DNA of 64,000 nt from Paenibacillus sp. FSL H8-0332 (GCF_037963835.1 NZ_CP150145.1:620001-684000), one strand, 5' to 3'; counted from the stretch's first letter, positions 1 through 9,449 are shown. Translations and numbers: made by a program. Notes: generated from the letters alone by a model not told the origin.

Positions 1-831
1 TCCACGGCACTGAGCGGGGAGGCTGCGCTGCGGATTGCCCATCCGCTGGACCTATACCGCAGCGGACAATGGAGCCTGTATCAGAAGGATCTGTTCGACC
101 GTCAGCTCCGCCAGCCGTTCAAGCAGGTCTTCCGCGAGTTGTATCTGCCAAATGAGGATGAGCTGGCCCAGGGCGTGCTGTCCCGCCGTTATGCAGGCCA
201 TCAGGTACAGCCGAGCAAGACGGTCGCCCTTCTGAAAGGGCGGCAGTGGACGGTCAGCTATGAGGAAGGGCTGCAGAAGGTGTTCTATGCCGAGAACCTG
301 ATCGTCCGGCTCTATGCCATGGCGGATTGGTTCTCGCCAGCGGATACGGAAGCGCCGACACTGGAGACAGTGCAGTTCTTCGACCGGAAGACCTACAAGG
401 GCGTGCCGCTGGATCAGGTGCCGCCCGTGCTATTCTCAGAGGTTATGCGGGATGTGGATCTCGTCGTCAGCGTAGCCCATGTCGGCGGCGTCGATCCGGA
501 AGCGAGCCTGACGACTGTAGAGATGCGCCGGGTGATCGTCAGTGAGTCGCTGCGGCTGCTGAAGATTGAGAATGTGCGGCTGGACGGCAATTATGCGCGG
601 ATTGAAGGTACGCTGGGCGAGTATGCCGTGCATCTGGGCAGCGGCCAGGCGTACAAGCAGGCCGCGGGCGCCCTGTCCATTATTCCGGTGCATTCGCAGC
701 ACCGGGGGCGGCTGTTCTTGCCTTTCCTGGACGAGGACCCGCGCACAGCGGAGGTACTCTCCAAGGTCGTGCTGCTCGCTGATGACACGAAGATCAAAGA
801 CCCGCAGATTCTGGCACAGCTGAGTCGCTGA
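1..831 (+). CDS. C-terminal part of a DUF4132-family protein (5' end outside window)
   Basis: The reading frame is open from the first base, so only the last 276 residues are present; the ATG at 139 is internal because the frame continues upstream without a stop. The end of the protein carries the pattern I associate with the C-terminus of DUF4132 (MolR/YehI-like) proteins: an FKQVFRELY segment, then VPVHSQHRGRLFLPFLD-like text (here IPVHSQHRGRLFLPFLDE) and a final LADDTKIKDP. No catalytic function is established for this domain that I can name. There is no membrane segment. A strong hairpin terminator lies about 80 bases downstream, so this is the last gene of its transcript. Confidence 0.7.
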   Translation, partial: STALSGEAALRIAHPLDLYRSGQWSLYQKDLFDRQLRQPFKQVFRELYLPNEDELAQGVLSRRYAGHQVQPSKTVALLKGRQWTVSYEEGLQKVFYAENLIVRLYAMADWFSPADTEAPTLETVQFFDRKTYKGVPLDQVPPVLFSEVMRDVDLVVSVAHVGGVDPEASLTTVEMRRVIVSESLRLLKIENVRLDGNYARIEGTLGEYAVHLGSGQAYKQAAGALSIIPVHSQHRGRLFLPFLDEDPRTAEVLSKVVLLADDTKIKDPQILAQLSR

Positions 832-911
832 GTCGCTGGGCAGATGAGATGCTGAGCTGCTGGGCAGTAAGGGTTAAGGGCTAAGCGTCTGCTTAGCTAG
901 GGGATATATGG

Positions 912-946
912 CACCGGCGCTGGAACTTGAGCGCCGGTGTTTTTTT
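912..946 (+). terminator. Intrinsic terminator after the DUF4132 gene
   Basis: A perfect 10-bp stem (caccggcgct at 912-921 pairing with agcgccggtg at 930-939), an 8-base loop and a run of seven T. Confidence 0.9.
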
Positions 947-977
947 ATAGTTGGTTAGGAGACTCAGATTTTTCGTG

Positions 978-1165
978 GGCCGAATGTAATCAAAAAACCG
1001 AATACAATGGGTGCCGCTGCGCGGAGGGAAGGGCCCCATGCATCACAGCCAGTAACATTTTAAGAGGAATCCTGCAAAAATTGCAACAATACTCCCCCAA
1101 AGAAGCGGTCTATGCTGAAATCCTGAAAGATGTGCAACAAAGCTGCTCCTTACAAGTGGTTGGTG
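978..1165. repeat. Dispersed intergenic repeat, family A, copy 1
   Basis: This stretch resembles 56800-57060 block by block: 'ccgaatacaat', then 'gggccccatgc', 'gtaac.tttt.agag', 'aatcctgca..aa.tgca.caatact', and '..gaaatcctg.a.ga.atgcaacaaagc'. The order and spacing are kept while many positions differ, as expected of an old duplicated non-coding element. An 87-codon open frame runs through it (937-1200), but it starts inside the preceding terminator, has no ribosome binding site and has no protein-like composition, so I do not call a gene. The gene-free stretch 832-1335 holds this element and the terminator at 912; I see nothing else in it. Confidence 0.6.
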
Positions 1166-1335
1166 AGAGAGGCGCCAGTATCCTTCACCCGTTAGAGTAA
1201 TTTTGTTTATTTACATATGGCTTAAAGATAAGTATATCGATCATTGTGATAAAAACACCTTACATTATGATCCAAATATATTACTGTGTGCGCAGGGGGA
1301 TTCTCATGATTTTACTACGCTTAGGAGGCTAAATT

Positions 1336-1533
1336 ATGTTCGAATACAAATTTGTGCGGATTGAAAAGAAGAATACTGGATTTCTTCAAGGGCCAACGGA
1401 GAACTATCAGGAGATTATACATACTCATGCAGCGGAGGGATGGCGGTTCGTTCAGTTTGTTATCATGCCCAGCGCACAGGCTGTGGGTTTCCCGGAATAT
1501 TATGATTTGATTTTTGAAAAGAAAGCGGATTAG
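1336..1533 (+). CDS. Small DUF4177-like protein
   Basis: A 65-residue protein preceded by an excellent ribosome binding site (taggaggctaaatt-ATG). The pattern MFEYKFVRI at the start, a central 'HAAEGWRFVQF' and the closing 'YYDLIFEKK' match the short DUF4177 family, in which a beta strand is followed by a helix ending in the conserved EGW and a second strand. The biochemical role of the family is unknown. It is a single-gene transcript: repeats lie upstream and a hairpin terminator follows 40 bases after the stop. Confidence 0.75.
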   Translation: MFEYKFVRIEKKNTGFLQGPTENYQEIIHTHAAEGWRFVQFVIMPSAQAVGFPEYYDLIFEKKAD

Positions 1534-1576
1534 TCTTCCTCAAAGGATCAAATTCAAATATGTTTTGGCTTGTCCT

Positions 1577-1623
1577 GAGCTGTCCTAAATGCCTGAAATT
1601 GGCTTGGGATAGCTCTTTTTTTG
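1577..1623 (+). terminator. Intrinsic terminator after the DUF4177-like gene
   Basis: A 10-bp stem with two G-T pairs (gagctgtcct at 1577-1586 with gggatagctc at 1606-1615) followed by eight T. Confidence 0.75.
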
Positions 1624-1775
1624 TAGGAACAAGATGACAGGAATATTTTCGCATATGCGCATTTTTTCACTAAGATTCCTGGGCTATAATGCTATGTTTG
1701 TAGAATGAAAGGGTGTAAAAGCAGGGATACAGTCAGGCTATGGCGAATTTTGGAGGGGAAAGCGAGGAATAAGCA

Positions 1776-3884
1776 ATGAAGAACAGGCTCCGCCAAAATC
1801 TGCAGTCTTTGCAAGACGCATACGCCTCCTTATGCGGATTGACAATTATTATTACCGATCAAGCGGACAAACGGATAACAGAACCCTCCGGCTTAACCGA
1901 GATGGCATCTCTGTTGTTCGGTTCTCCTTGTGCAACCGCTGAACATGCAATTGCGAACCTGCTGGAAAAGGTCAGGAATGTATCGAAAACTATTGTCTAT
2001 GAAACCCGCTCCGGGCTGAAAATGCTGATTACCTCCATCGGGCTCAGTAAGCAAAGGCCCTATTATATTCTGACAGGCGTCTGGGTGGACGGTTGTACGA
2101 AAGAGCTGATTACCGGCAGGATTCATGAAACCGTTCCCTCCGGAGAATGTGAGGACTGGATTCAGGCTCTGGATAAGGTGCCGGTATTGGATCAGGAGGG
2201 CGTCGCCAGGATTATCGGCCAATTGGATATACTTGCTGATACCGTGCAGGCTCTGCTTGAACGGGAGCAGGGCGGAGAATATTCTGCGTATGACCTGCAG
2301 CTTATGAATCTGATTTATCTGCTGGACCCGGCAAGCCCGGAGTGGCTGCAAGGAATACTGGGCATTGTGGTACGTATTCTTGGAGTAGAATTTGCGGGCT
2401 ATGCCATGAATGCAACAGACGGGGACCAATTCACAGTGGTTGAGACAACCGGTATGCCTAAGGATAACTCCCTGCGGGGGGCTTCTTTTTTTTACGGAGA
2501 AGGATTTCTGGGGCAGGTGGGGCTCTCCAAGCAAATGGGGTATTGGAGGAATGCTGACCGTGATCTGCGGATTTCTTTTTTTGCTGCGCATGGGGTAAGG
2601 CCGAAGGTGTTAATCTGCTATCCCATCAAATACAAGGACAAGCTGTATGGATTATTGTATGCCGGAGATCCGGCCCGTCCAGAGCTGACGGAGGAGCAGG
2701 CGGATATGGGTATGCTGGTGGCCCATCAGCTCGCTGCTTCCATGTATCATATGGAGAGTGAAGCGCTGTATGAACGTCAAAGGAAGAGGCATGATACCTA
2801 CAAAGAAATTGTCCAAGGGATTCTGGTTACTCAGGATAAGGAGGATTACCTGCAGCTGTTCATTGAGTTTTTCCAGCAGCAGCTAGGCAGTCCGTTCATG
2901 TGCTTGTTATTACATACGCCTGCCGAAGGCGGAATGAGGATCTACTCCTCTTCTTCTGCTCCGAATGAACTTTACACCCTCTACGCTGAAGATGCTGAAC
3001 AGATCTATTTCGCTGACGGGATACCGGGGTTCAACCTGTTGAACAAGCCGATCCGCCGGGAATGGAAGAGCTGGCAGCTGGTAGAGCATCCTATGGTATT
3101 TGAACAAAGGCTGCTGGGGTTATTCACGGTCCAGTTCAGTGATGAGGGGCAGCGGCGGGAATATGAAACGATTTTTCATATGACCAATGTGCTGCTAGTG
3201 ACCAAGCTGCTTGCCCAGCAGCCTCAGAACACGCCCTCTAGAACTGACTTCATGCGGCTGCTCCAGGATAATCTGCTGATACAGCAGCCGGTAGTACATA
3301 GCAGAGCTGCGGAGATTCAAAGACTTGCACATGACTTGCTGGGGCCGCTAAATCATTCAGCGGAAGAGATCGAATGGATCGGTCAGGCCGCGCTCCTTGC
3401 TCCATATCCTATAGGGCTGCTCCGCGAATATTTGGGTGACCTCCCGGCGGTATGCATTTTGCGCCATATGCAGTATTACCTGTCGGATTCTGCCGGGGAA
3501 GAGGATGTAGGAGAAAGTCCCCATCTGTACCTGGCGAAGGTCTTGCTTTTGCTTACGAAGTACACGGAGCAGGGCGGCAGGCAATGGAAGGAAACACTTC
3601 CTATACCCGTACCCGAGCCGCTTATGCGGTCCTTTGAACAACTGATAGCTCCTTCGCGGGTTGCAGCGCAGAAAGAGGGAGGCGTACGTTTTACTACCCG
3701 GGAAAAGGATATTCTGGATGGTCTGCTGACCGGCCTCAACAACAAGCAAATTGCGGAGAGGCTGTTTATCAGTACGCATACTGTCAAGAATCACATCACT
3801 AAAATTTATGAAAAGCTTGGTGTACATAGCAGATCACAGGCCATCTCTCACATGTATCAAACCACGGGCAACCAGATTCTCTAA
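1776..3884 (+). CDS. LuxR-type transcriptional regulator with PocR-like and GAF sensory domains
   Basis: A 702-residue cytoplasmic regulator. Residues about 15-130 resemble the PocR sensory domain (degenerate PAS/GAF-like, with 'ASLLFGSPCATAEHA' and a 'YYILTGVWVD' strand). Residues about 190-330 are a GAF domain ('GEGFLGQVGLSKQMGYW'), and a weaker GAF-like region follows at 340-480. The C-terminus (about 635-700) is a GerE/LuxR helix-turn-helix: 'LTGLNNKQIAERLFISTHTVKNHITKIYEKLGVHSRSQAI' shortened here to its key pieces NNKQIAERL and TVKNHITKIYEKLG. There is no receiver or ATPase domain, so the ligand is probably sensed by the GAF/PocR part; it cannot be read from sequence. It lies directly upstream of the chemosensory operon but is separated from it by a terminator. 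The target genes are unknown. Confidence 0.8.
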   Translation: MKNRLRQNLQSLQDAYASLCGLTIIITDQADKRITEPSGLTEMASLLFGSPCATAEHAIANLLEKVRNVSKTIVYETRSGLKMLITSIGLSKQRPYYILTGVWVDGCTKELITGRIHETVPSGECEDWIQALDKVPVLDQEGVARIIGQLDILADTVQALLEREQGGEYSAYDLQLMNLIYLLDPASPEWLQGILGIVVRILGVEFAGYAMNATDGDQFTVVETTGMPKDNSLRGASFFYGEGFLGQVGLSKQMGYWRNADRDLRISFFAAHGVRPKVLICYPIKYKDKLYGLLYAGDPARPELTEEQADMGMLVAHQLAASMYHMESEALYERQRKRHDTYKEIVQGILVTQDKEDYLQLFIEFFQQQLGSPFMCLLLHTPAEGGMRIYSSSSAPNELYTLYAEDAEQIYFADGIPGFNLLNKPIRREWKSWQLVEHPMVFEQRLLGLFTVQFSDEGQRREYETIFHMTNVLLVTKLLAQQPQNTPSRTDFMRLLQDNLLIQQPVVHSRAAEIQRLAHDLLGPLNHSAEEIEWIGQAALLAPYPIGLLREYLGDLPAVCILRHMQYYLSDSAGEEDVGESPHLYLAKVLLLLTKYTEQGGRQWKETLPIPVPEPLMRSFEQLIAPSRVAAQKEGGVRFTTREKDILDGLLTGLNNKQIAERLFISTHTVKNHITKIYEKLGVHSRSQAISHMYQTTGNQIL

Positions 3885-3927
3885 AAAGCAATGATTACGC
3901 AGGATGTAAGCGTACATTGCTTTTTTT
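3884..3927 (+). terminator. Intrinsic terminator overlapping the stop codon of the LuxR-type gene
   Basis: aaaagcaatg (from 3884, beginning within the TAA stop) pairs with cattgcttt (3915-3923) and runs into seven T. The stem uses the last bases of the coding sequence. Confidence 0.85.
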
Positions 3928-3930
3928 GTG

Positions 3931-3972
3931 CAAATATAAGAATTTATAGGTTTCACGCTTCGTTTCCACTTG
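3931..3972 (-). repeat. Short derivative of REP-like element (family B)
   Basis: The sequence aatataagaatttata followed by ggtttcacgct and cgtttccacttg matches the two ends of the approximately 100-bp element seen at 53557-53650 and, inverted, at 19351-19453. Its middle palindromic part is missing, consistent with an internal deletion. Confidence 0.65.
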
Positions 3973-4113
3973 ATAAAGGAAAGAAGGCCTGTAGAAAACA
4001 GGAAGATTATGTCGAAACTTAGGAACCAGTGGCGATGGCGTAGAGGCCATACGGTATACATAATAGGGGAAGCTTTGTAGGCTCGACAAAATACATATTG
4101 AGGAGTGCTTCAT

Positions 4114-5685
4114 TTGAAACTAAACATCCGCACCAAATTGTTGGGAGGCTTTCTGGTTATTGTAGCGTTGCTTGTATTTATCAGCGGGCTATCGATTATG
4201 AAAATGGCGGGCATGAACAGTAACTCTCTACAGATGCAGAGCTACAACTTTCCCGCGCTCGTCAATGTTGCCGAGATTCGGACGGAGCTGTACAAGCTGC
4301 GTGGTGACTTGTTCAAGCTCCTCCTGGAAACAGATGATGCCATGTTAGAAGAAATCCAGGGAGCTATCAGGGAGGACCAGGCTAAACTGGCCGACCGGAT
4401 TAAGGCCTATGGAGAGCTCTCGCTGACTGCCGATCAACGGGCTACGCTGGAGACGATTAAGGAAAGTGTGGACAGATACAATCAGTTCGTACCCAAAGTC
4501 AATGAGCTGCGGGTGAAGGATCAAAATGTACAGGCGTACGGCGTCTTAATCGACGCACTGCCTGATTTGCAGAAGGCTCAGGACACCGCCGATCTGGCCG
4601 TCAGTAATGTCATTCAAGGTGCTGATGACCGGATTGACTCTACGGTTGCCAGCTATAGCTCCGGAAGATTGATGATCCTGATCATCTCCAGCATTGCGGC
4701 AATTGCAGCCATTGTGCTTGGTGTCGTGATCTCGCAGGGCATCGTTGGTCCGGTATCCAAGCTGCTCGCTGCAATGGTCCGCATGGCAGGCGGTGACCTC
4801 AGGGAGGAGGTTGCGATCAAGAACCGGGATGAGTTCGGCCGGCTGGCCGCAGCAGCCAATGAGATGATTACCAGCCTGCGCAAGCTGATTGGCGGGACTG
4901 TCGAAGCAGCGCAAAGTGTCGCGGCCTCCTCTGAGGAAATATCGGCAACCACCGAAGAAATCGCCAGCGGCAGCCAATCCCAGGCCCAGGCGGCGCAAAA
5001 TATCAATCAGCTGGTTCAGGATCTGACCCGGGGCATCGATGAGGTTGCGAAGAATGCCGAGCAGGCATCGGAGCTGTCCCTGCTGACGCGTCAGGGCGCT
5101 GAGGAGGGTAGCACTGCAGTAAGAGAATCCGGCCTTGGCATGAGTAATCTGTCGGAAAAGATGGAGCTGCTTGAGCAGGATTCCCAGAAGATCGGCGAAA
5201 TTATCGAAGTGATTGATGAGATTGCCGAGCAGACCAATCTGCTGGCGCTCAATGCAGCGATTGAGGCAGCGCGTGCCGGTGAGCAGGGACGGGGCTTCGC
5301 CGTTGTCGCTGATGAGGTCCGCAAGCTGGCTGAACGGAGCAGTGAAGCGACCAAACAGATTGCCCTGATCATCCGGGTGATGCAGAAGAATACGGTTCTG
5401 AGTGTGCAGGCTGTTAGTGACGTATCGGCCCTGTCCGAGCGCACTGAGCGGCTGATCGACGGTATCGTTACCCGCGTCAATGATACAACCCAGCAGATTA
5501 CAGGCATCGCTGCGGCTTGTGAGGAACAGGCGGCACAGACGAACGAGGTGCTGATCTCGATTGAATCCATTGCGGCCGGAAGCCAGGAATCCGCCGCCGC
5601 AGCGGAGGAGACAGCCTCCTCTTCGCAAATGCTCGCCTCTTTGGCGGATGAACTGAATAGCTCTGTCTCGGTGTTCAGATTGTAG
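4114..5685 (+). CDS. Methyl-accepting chemotaxis protein (MCP)
   Basis: A transmembrane chemoreceptor of 523 residues. I chose TTG at 4114 because AGGAG at 4101-4105 sits eight bases before it; the GTG at 4105 would overlap that site. Domains: a first membrane helix (about 8-30), a periplasmic-side four-helix-bundle sensor region (about 35-180), a second membrane helix (about 185-205), HAMP (about 205-260) and a long methyl-accepting signalling coiled coil with the highly conserved hairpin tip ([19 protein letters not shown] and [16 protein letters not shown]). The C-terminus has no CheR/CheB-binding pentapeptide. It heads a three-gene operon with cheW and cheA, 15 bases before cheW. The ligand is unknown. 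Confidence 0.93.
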   Translation: MKLNIRTKLLGGFLVIVALLVFISGLSIMKMAGMNSNSLQMQSYNFPALVNVAEIRTELYKLRGDLFKLLLETDDAMLEEIQGAIREDQAKLADRIKAYGELSLTADQRATLETIKESVDRYNQFVPKVNELRVKDQNVQAYGVLIDALPDLQKAQDTADLAVSNVIQGADDRIDSTVASYSSGRLMILIISSIAAIAAIVLGVVISQGIVGPVSKLLAAMVRMAGGDLREEVAIKNRDEFGRLAAAANEMITSLRKLIGGTVEAAQSVAASSEEISATTEEIASGSQSQAQAAQNINQLVQDLTRGIDEVAKNAEQASELSLLTRQGAEEGSTAVRESGLGMSNLSEKMELLEQDSQKIGEIIEVIDEIAEQTNLLALNAAIEAARAGEQGRGFAVVADEVRKLAERSSEATKQIALIIRVMQKNTVLSVQAVSDVSALSERTERLIDGIVTRVNDTTQQITGIAAACEEQAAQTNEVLISIESIAAGSQESAAAAEETASSSQMLASLADELNSSVSVFRL

Positions 5686-5700
5686 AGGGGGAAGTAAGCT

Positions 5701-6129
5701 ATGCTGGCTGTACGAACAGAGCAGTACATCATCTTCCGGCTGATACAGGAGAAGCTGGCCATCGATATCCGGGAGATTGACGAGATTATCAAGATGGAGC
5801 CTATCACAGCCGTGCCTAACAGCAAGTCTTTTATTAAGGGCGTGATTAATTTACGCGGTAAAATTATACCGGTGGTCAGTCTGTGCAGGCGGTTTGGCCT
5901 GGCAGAATCTCCACCGGATACCCGGTCAAGGATCGTAGTGGTGCATTACCGGCAGGAGGCTATAGGTATTATGGTGGATTCCGTAGAGAAGGTGGCTTCC
6001 TTTCATGAGGTGGAGCCGCCTCTGGAATCCCATGAAGTGCAGGGCGTGCAGTACATGGACGGGATCGGCATGTGTGCCGAGGAGCTGATCAGCATTCTGA
6101 ACATCGGGCGTCTGCTAAGTGACGGGTGA
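5701..6129 (+). CDS. cheW: CheW adaptor protein
   Basis: A 142-residue CheW-like domain protein that links receptors to the CheA kinase at the membrane-proximal array. The typical CheW pattern is present: an opening strand 'YIIFRLIQEKLAIDI', 'VPNSKSFIKGVINLRGKIIPVVSL' in pieces (IKGVINLRGKIIPV), and 'IGIMVDSVEKV'. The ribosome binding site is agagggggaa before ATG. It follows the MCP gene by 15 bases, and the cheA start lies just beyond its stop, so translation is probably coupled. Confidence 0.92.
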   Translation: MLAVRTEQYIIFRLIQEKLAIDIREIDEIIKMEPITAVPNSKSFIKGVINLRGKIIPVVSLCRRFGLAESPPDTRSRIVVVHYRQEAIGIMVDSVEKVASFHEVEPPLESHEVQGVQYMDGIGMCAEELISILNIGRLLSDG

Positions 6130-6163
6130 AGGCCAACGCATGAAGGCGGGGAGGAGAATAGAG

Positions 6164-8689
6164 ATGAACGAGTTTCATAATAGTGTGTATTTGGGTGTTT
6201 TTCTGGACGAAATGGACGAGCAGCTGCGGTATTTGGATGAGGCCCTGCTCATGCTGGAGAGCAAAGGGTATCAGAATGACATTATTCAGAGGCTCTTCCG
6301 GGTCGCGCATACGCTCAAGGGCTCATCAGCGGTCATGGGATTCAAGCAGCTTAACCGGCTGACGCATCAGATGGAAAGTGTGCTAGAGCTGCTCAGGGGC
6401 AGACAGCTGGACGTCACCTCCGAATTATTGAACATTCTCTTTGATTGCGTAGATTTCATTAAGCAGCTTCGTCAATCCATTCTGAGCGGTGAGCTGGAGG
6501 AGGGGGACACCTCAGAGCTGTTGCGCCGGTTAAAAGAGTTGCAGAAGACAGCAGCCGAGTCGCCCGCTCCTGCTGCAGAGGGGCTTCCGCAGGGAGAAGC
6601 GGGGGCTGAGCAGGATATTATCTTCGATGATATCCGTAAAGAGCAGATCCAGGCAGCCCTAGATCAAGGCTCTGCGGCCATGGCGATTCATATTCAACTG
6701 GCTGCTGAGGAGCCGATGAAATATGTCCGCGCGAAGCTTGTAGAAGCCAAGCTGCGGGAAACGGGCGAGGTTGTTGCCACCTACCCCGAACTGGAATCCA
6801 TCGAGAGGGATGCGCAGTTCTCCGGTCCTGTTGTATATATATTGCTTACGCAGCAGTCCCGGCAGGATATGCTGGCCAGTCTGCAGGAAATCTCACAGAT
6901 TGAAATTATACATACAGAGCTTATTACGAAAGCGAACCAGAGCATCTTCACCGCAGGAAAAGAGGCTCAAAAAAATAGCAGCTATGCGGCCCAGACGGTC
7001 CGTGTGGATGTGGAGCGGCTGGAGGGGCTGTTGAATCTGGTAGGAGAGCTGATTATAGATAATACCAGGCTGCACAGTGTCCGTTCCAGATTAAGCGAGC
7101 AGTTCAAGAACAACAGTGATGTTCATCTGCTTAATGATATCGCAGGACATTTGAATATGGTCATTAGCGATCTTCAGGAGGGGATGATGAAGACCCGGAT
7201 GCTGCCAATGGAGCATCTGTTCGGCCGCTTCCCCCGGATGATCCGGGATTTGGCGCAGAAGTCGAACAAGGAGATCAAGTTCATCATCGAGGGCAATGAG
7301 ACCGAGCTGGACCGCAGCCTCATTGAGGAGATCAGCGATCCTCTGATCCATATTCTGCGCAACGCCGTGGACCATGGGCTGGAGCTGCCGGAAGAACGTG
7401 CAGCTCTCTATAAGCCGCGGAAAGGAACCATTACTCTGCGTGCAAGCCATCAAGGGAACATGATTGTGATTACGATATCCGATGACGGCAGGGGCATTGA
7501 TACCGGCAAGGTCAAAGAAGCCGCTGTGCGTAAAGGCTTCGTCACCGCTGATGAAGTGAAGCGTATGACGGAAAAAGAGCTGGTGATGCTGATTTTCCGC
7601 TCCGGCATCTCGACAGCCCGTACGGTCACCGATTTATCCGGCCGCGGAGTGGGCATGGATATTGTCAAAGCGCATATAGAGAAATTAAACGGCATCATAG
7701 ATATTGAGACGGTTCCTCATCAAGGGAGTGTATTCACGATCAAGGTCCCGCTGACTCTTGCCATCATCCGTTCCCTGCTGGTTAAGCTGGGGAGCAGTAC
7801 CTTTGCCATTCCGCTGATTAATGTCATTGAAATATTCAGAATAACGGCGGAGGATATTGTTACCATTCAAGGACAGGAGGTCTGCCGGTTCCGCGACCAG
7901 GTGCTTCCGCTTGTCCGTCTGCACCGTATGCTGCAAGTGGAGGAAGAGGAGCCTACGGTGAACGGCCGGCTGTTCGCAGTCATCGTCGGCTTCGCGGATA
8001 AGCGGGTCTGTCTGGTGGTAGATGAGACGATCGGCAATCAGGAGATTGTCATCAAGTCACTGGGAAGTTACATAGGCAGCGTTCCTTATATTGCAGGCTC
8101 AACCATACTTGGCGACGGCCGTGTGGCCCATATCCTGGATATAGGTTCGATTGCAAGGAAAACAGGCTCGGCCTGCGATACATTGCTGCAAGAGAACACA
8201 GTTACGGCAGGGAATCAGGATAGTCAGAGCGAGAAATATATCACCTTCAAGCTGGAGAAGCTGGATTTCGGGATTCCGATCCGTCAAATGAAGGAGATTG
8301 TACCGGTTCCCGAGATTCATTCGCTGGTGTCCGCCCCGGCTCATGTCCTCGGAATGATCAATCTGCGCGGACTGCTGTTCCCGGTCTATGATATACGGCC
8401 CAAGCTCGAAATGGACTGCGGGGAACAGACCGCCGGCTCCCGGATTCTGATCTGCGAGGTGTCGGGACAGGAGGTAGGGGTGTGGGTGGATCAGGTGTCG
8501 GCGGTGCAGCTGCTGGCAAGGGAGCACATGGATGAGGCGCCCGATCATATTCTCCAGAATCCGGAGGTACTGGATGCCGTCTATAAAGACAACCATCAGT
8601 TTATTCACTTGCTGAATTTGGAGAACCTGCTGGATCTGGACGCTTGCGGCATCACCGGTCCCGGATCACATGACCCGGCACTGGAGTGA
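6164..8689 (+). CDS. cheA: Chemotaxis histidine kinase CheA with a fused C-terminal CheW domain
   Basis: An 841-residue kinase. I chose ATG at 6164 because gggaggag lies eight bases before it; the upstream GTG at 6119 overlaps cheW and has no such site. Domains in order: an Hpt domain with phospho-acceptor His49 in RVAHTLKGSSAVMGF; a linker and P2-like alpha/beta domain (about 160-265); the dimerisation helices (about 280-350); a HATPase with 'HILRNAVDHGLE' and 'DDGRGID' and 'GRGVGMDIV' boxes (about 350-525); a CheW-like regulatory domain (about 525-665); and then a second complete CheW domain (about 690-830, with LGMINLRGLLFPVYDI). Ordinary CheA proteins end after the first CheW-like domain at about 650-690 residues, so this is a CheA-CheW fusion. 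No cheY, cheB, cheR, cheC or cheD lies nearby. The end overlaps the convergent gene at 8652 by 38 bases. Confidence 0.93.
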   Translation: MNEFHNSVYLGVFLDEMDEQLRYLDEALLMLESKGYQNDIIQRLFRVAHTLKGSSAVMGFKQLNRLTHQMESVLELLRGRQLDVTSELLNILFDCVDFIKQLRQSILSGELEEGDTSELLRRLKELQKTAAESPAPAAEGLPQGEAGAEQDIIFDDIRKEQIQAALDQGSAAMAIHIQLAAEEPMKYVRAKLVEAKLRETGEVVATYPELESIERDAQFSGPVVYILLTQQSRQDMLASLQEISQIEIIHTELITKANQSIFTAGKEAQKNSSYAAQTVRVDVERLEGLLNLVGELIIDNTRLHSVRSRLSEQFKNNSDVHLLNDIAGHLNMVISDLQEGMMKTRMLPMEHLFGRFPRMIRDLAQKSNKEIKFIIEGNETELDRSLIEEISDPLIHILRNAVDHGLELPEERAALYKPRKGTITLRASHQGNMIVITISDDGRGIDTGKVKEAAVRKGFVTADEVKRMTEKELVMLIFRSGISTARTVTDLSGRGVGMDIVKAHIEKLNGIIDIETVPHQGSVFTIKVPLTLAIIRSLLVKLGSSTFAIPLINVIEIFRITAEDIVTIQGQEVCRFRDQVLPLVRLHRMLQVEEEEPTVNGRLFAVIVGFADKRVCLVVDETIGNQEIVIKSLGSYIGSVPYIAGSTILGDGRVAHILDIGSIARKTGSACDTLLQENTVTAGNQDSQSEKYITFKLEKLDFGIPIRQMKEIVPVPEIHSLVSAPAHVLGMINLRGLLFPVYDIRPKLEMDCGEQTAGSRILICEVSGQEVGVWVDQVSAVQLLAREHMDEAPDHILQNPEVLDAVYKDNHQFIHLLNLENLLDLDACGITGPGSHDPALE

Positions 8690-9392
8690 TCTCGCTGAAG
8701 CCGGCCATGTGGCGGGACTGGCAGGGGATCGGCCGGGCGCTGGCAGTCATAAGGATATTGCAGAGATCCGCCCTGCCCTCTCCCGGAAGGGCGAAGGTTC
8801 TGGTATATGGATACACTTCACGAAGTGTGGTATGGATGGCACTGATTAAGCGGTCATTGCCGCTGCGGCCCATCAGATTCATGATGATCTGGCCGTGTCC
8901 GTTCAGCTTGGCGCGGGTTAGGCGGAAGAACTCCAGTGTGGTGAAATGGGGCGGTGTCCCGGCAGCGGTGAAGGCATCAAGCAGGATGTAGTCATGGCCC
9001 TGGTCCGGGGCGGCTTCCAGCAGGCTGCGGCCGTCACCGATCAGGATGTTATCCTGCGTGTAGCCAAAGCGGGTTCTGCTGTACTCCACTACCTTCGTGT
9101 TCAGCTCAGCCACCGTAAACTGCTTCTCGGCGAAATAACCGGCAATCGTACCAATCCCGTGTCCGATCAGGAAGACATGCTCGAAATAAGGATTACCCGC
9201 CTCCATCAGATGGATCATCGCCCGGGGATACTCGAAGATCACCCGGCGCGGATGGTCCAGATCCATTGCGCCCTGAACAGCTTCCCCCGAGAATTGCAGT
9301 ACCCGGAACCGTCCGGTCTCGCCGTATAGCTCGGTTGTATCGTAGACCTCGATGTCCTGAGAGTCGTGGTTAGTATGGAGTGGTGCGTGCAA
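8652..9392 (-). CDS. Spermidine-synthase-like (SpeE-type) SAM-fold protein
   Basis: A predicted 246-residue protein with the polyamine synthase/methyltransferase fold. It contains the dinucleotide loop 'FLIGHGIGTIAGYFAE', the acidic residue closing the next strand (VAELN), 'ILIGDGRSLL' and the 'DYILLDAFTA' strand. The family moves an aminopropyl group or methyl group from a SAM derivative; the substrate here is not predictable, and bacterial relatives are often labelled only 'spermidine synthase-like'. I prefer the TTG start at 9392, which has AGAAGGAG ten bases upstream; an ATG at 9437 is the alternative, and the frame is open as far as 9623. It runs convergent to cheA with a 38-base overlap and follows the MATE gene on the same strand after a terminator. 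Confidence 0.72.
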   Translation of the reverse strand: MHAPLHTNHDSQDIEVYDTTELYGETGRFRVLQFSGEAVQGAMDLDHPRRVIFEYPRAMIHLMEAGNPYFEHVFLIGHGIGTIAGYFAEKQFTVAELNTKVVEYSRTRFGYTQDNILIGDGRSLLEAAPDQGHDYILLDAFTAAGTPPHFTTLEFFRLTRAKLNGHGQIIMNLMGRSGNDRLISAIHTTLREVYPYTRTFALPGEGRADLCNILMTASARPIPCQSRHMAGFSEITPVPGHVIRDR

Positions 9393-9449
9393 GCGGATCA
9401 GACTCCTTCTGCAGATGGAATGCGTTACAACCTTCATAGTAACATAAAA

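Noticed and set aside
937..1200. 87-codon open frame on the plus strand
   Set aside because: It starts inside the preceding terminator, has no ribosome binding site and lies in family A repeat DNA that is also found at 56.8 kb, where the frame is not kept.
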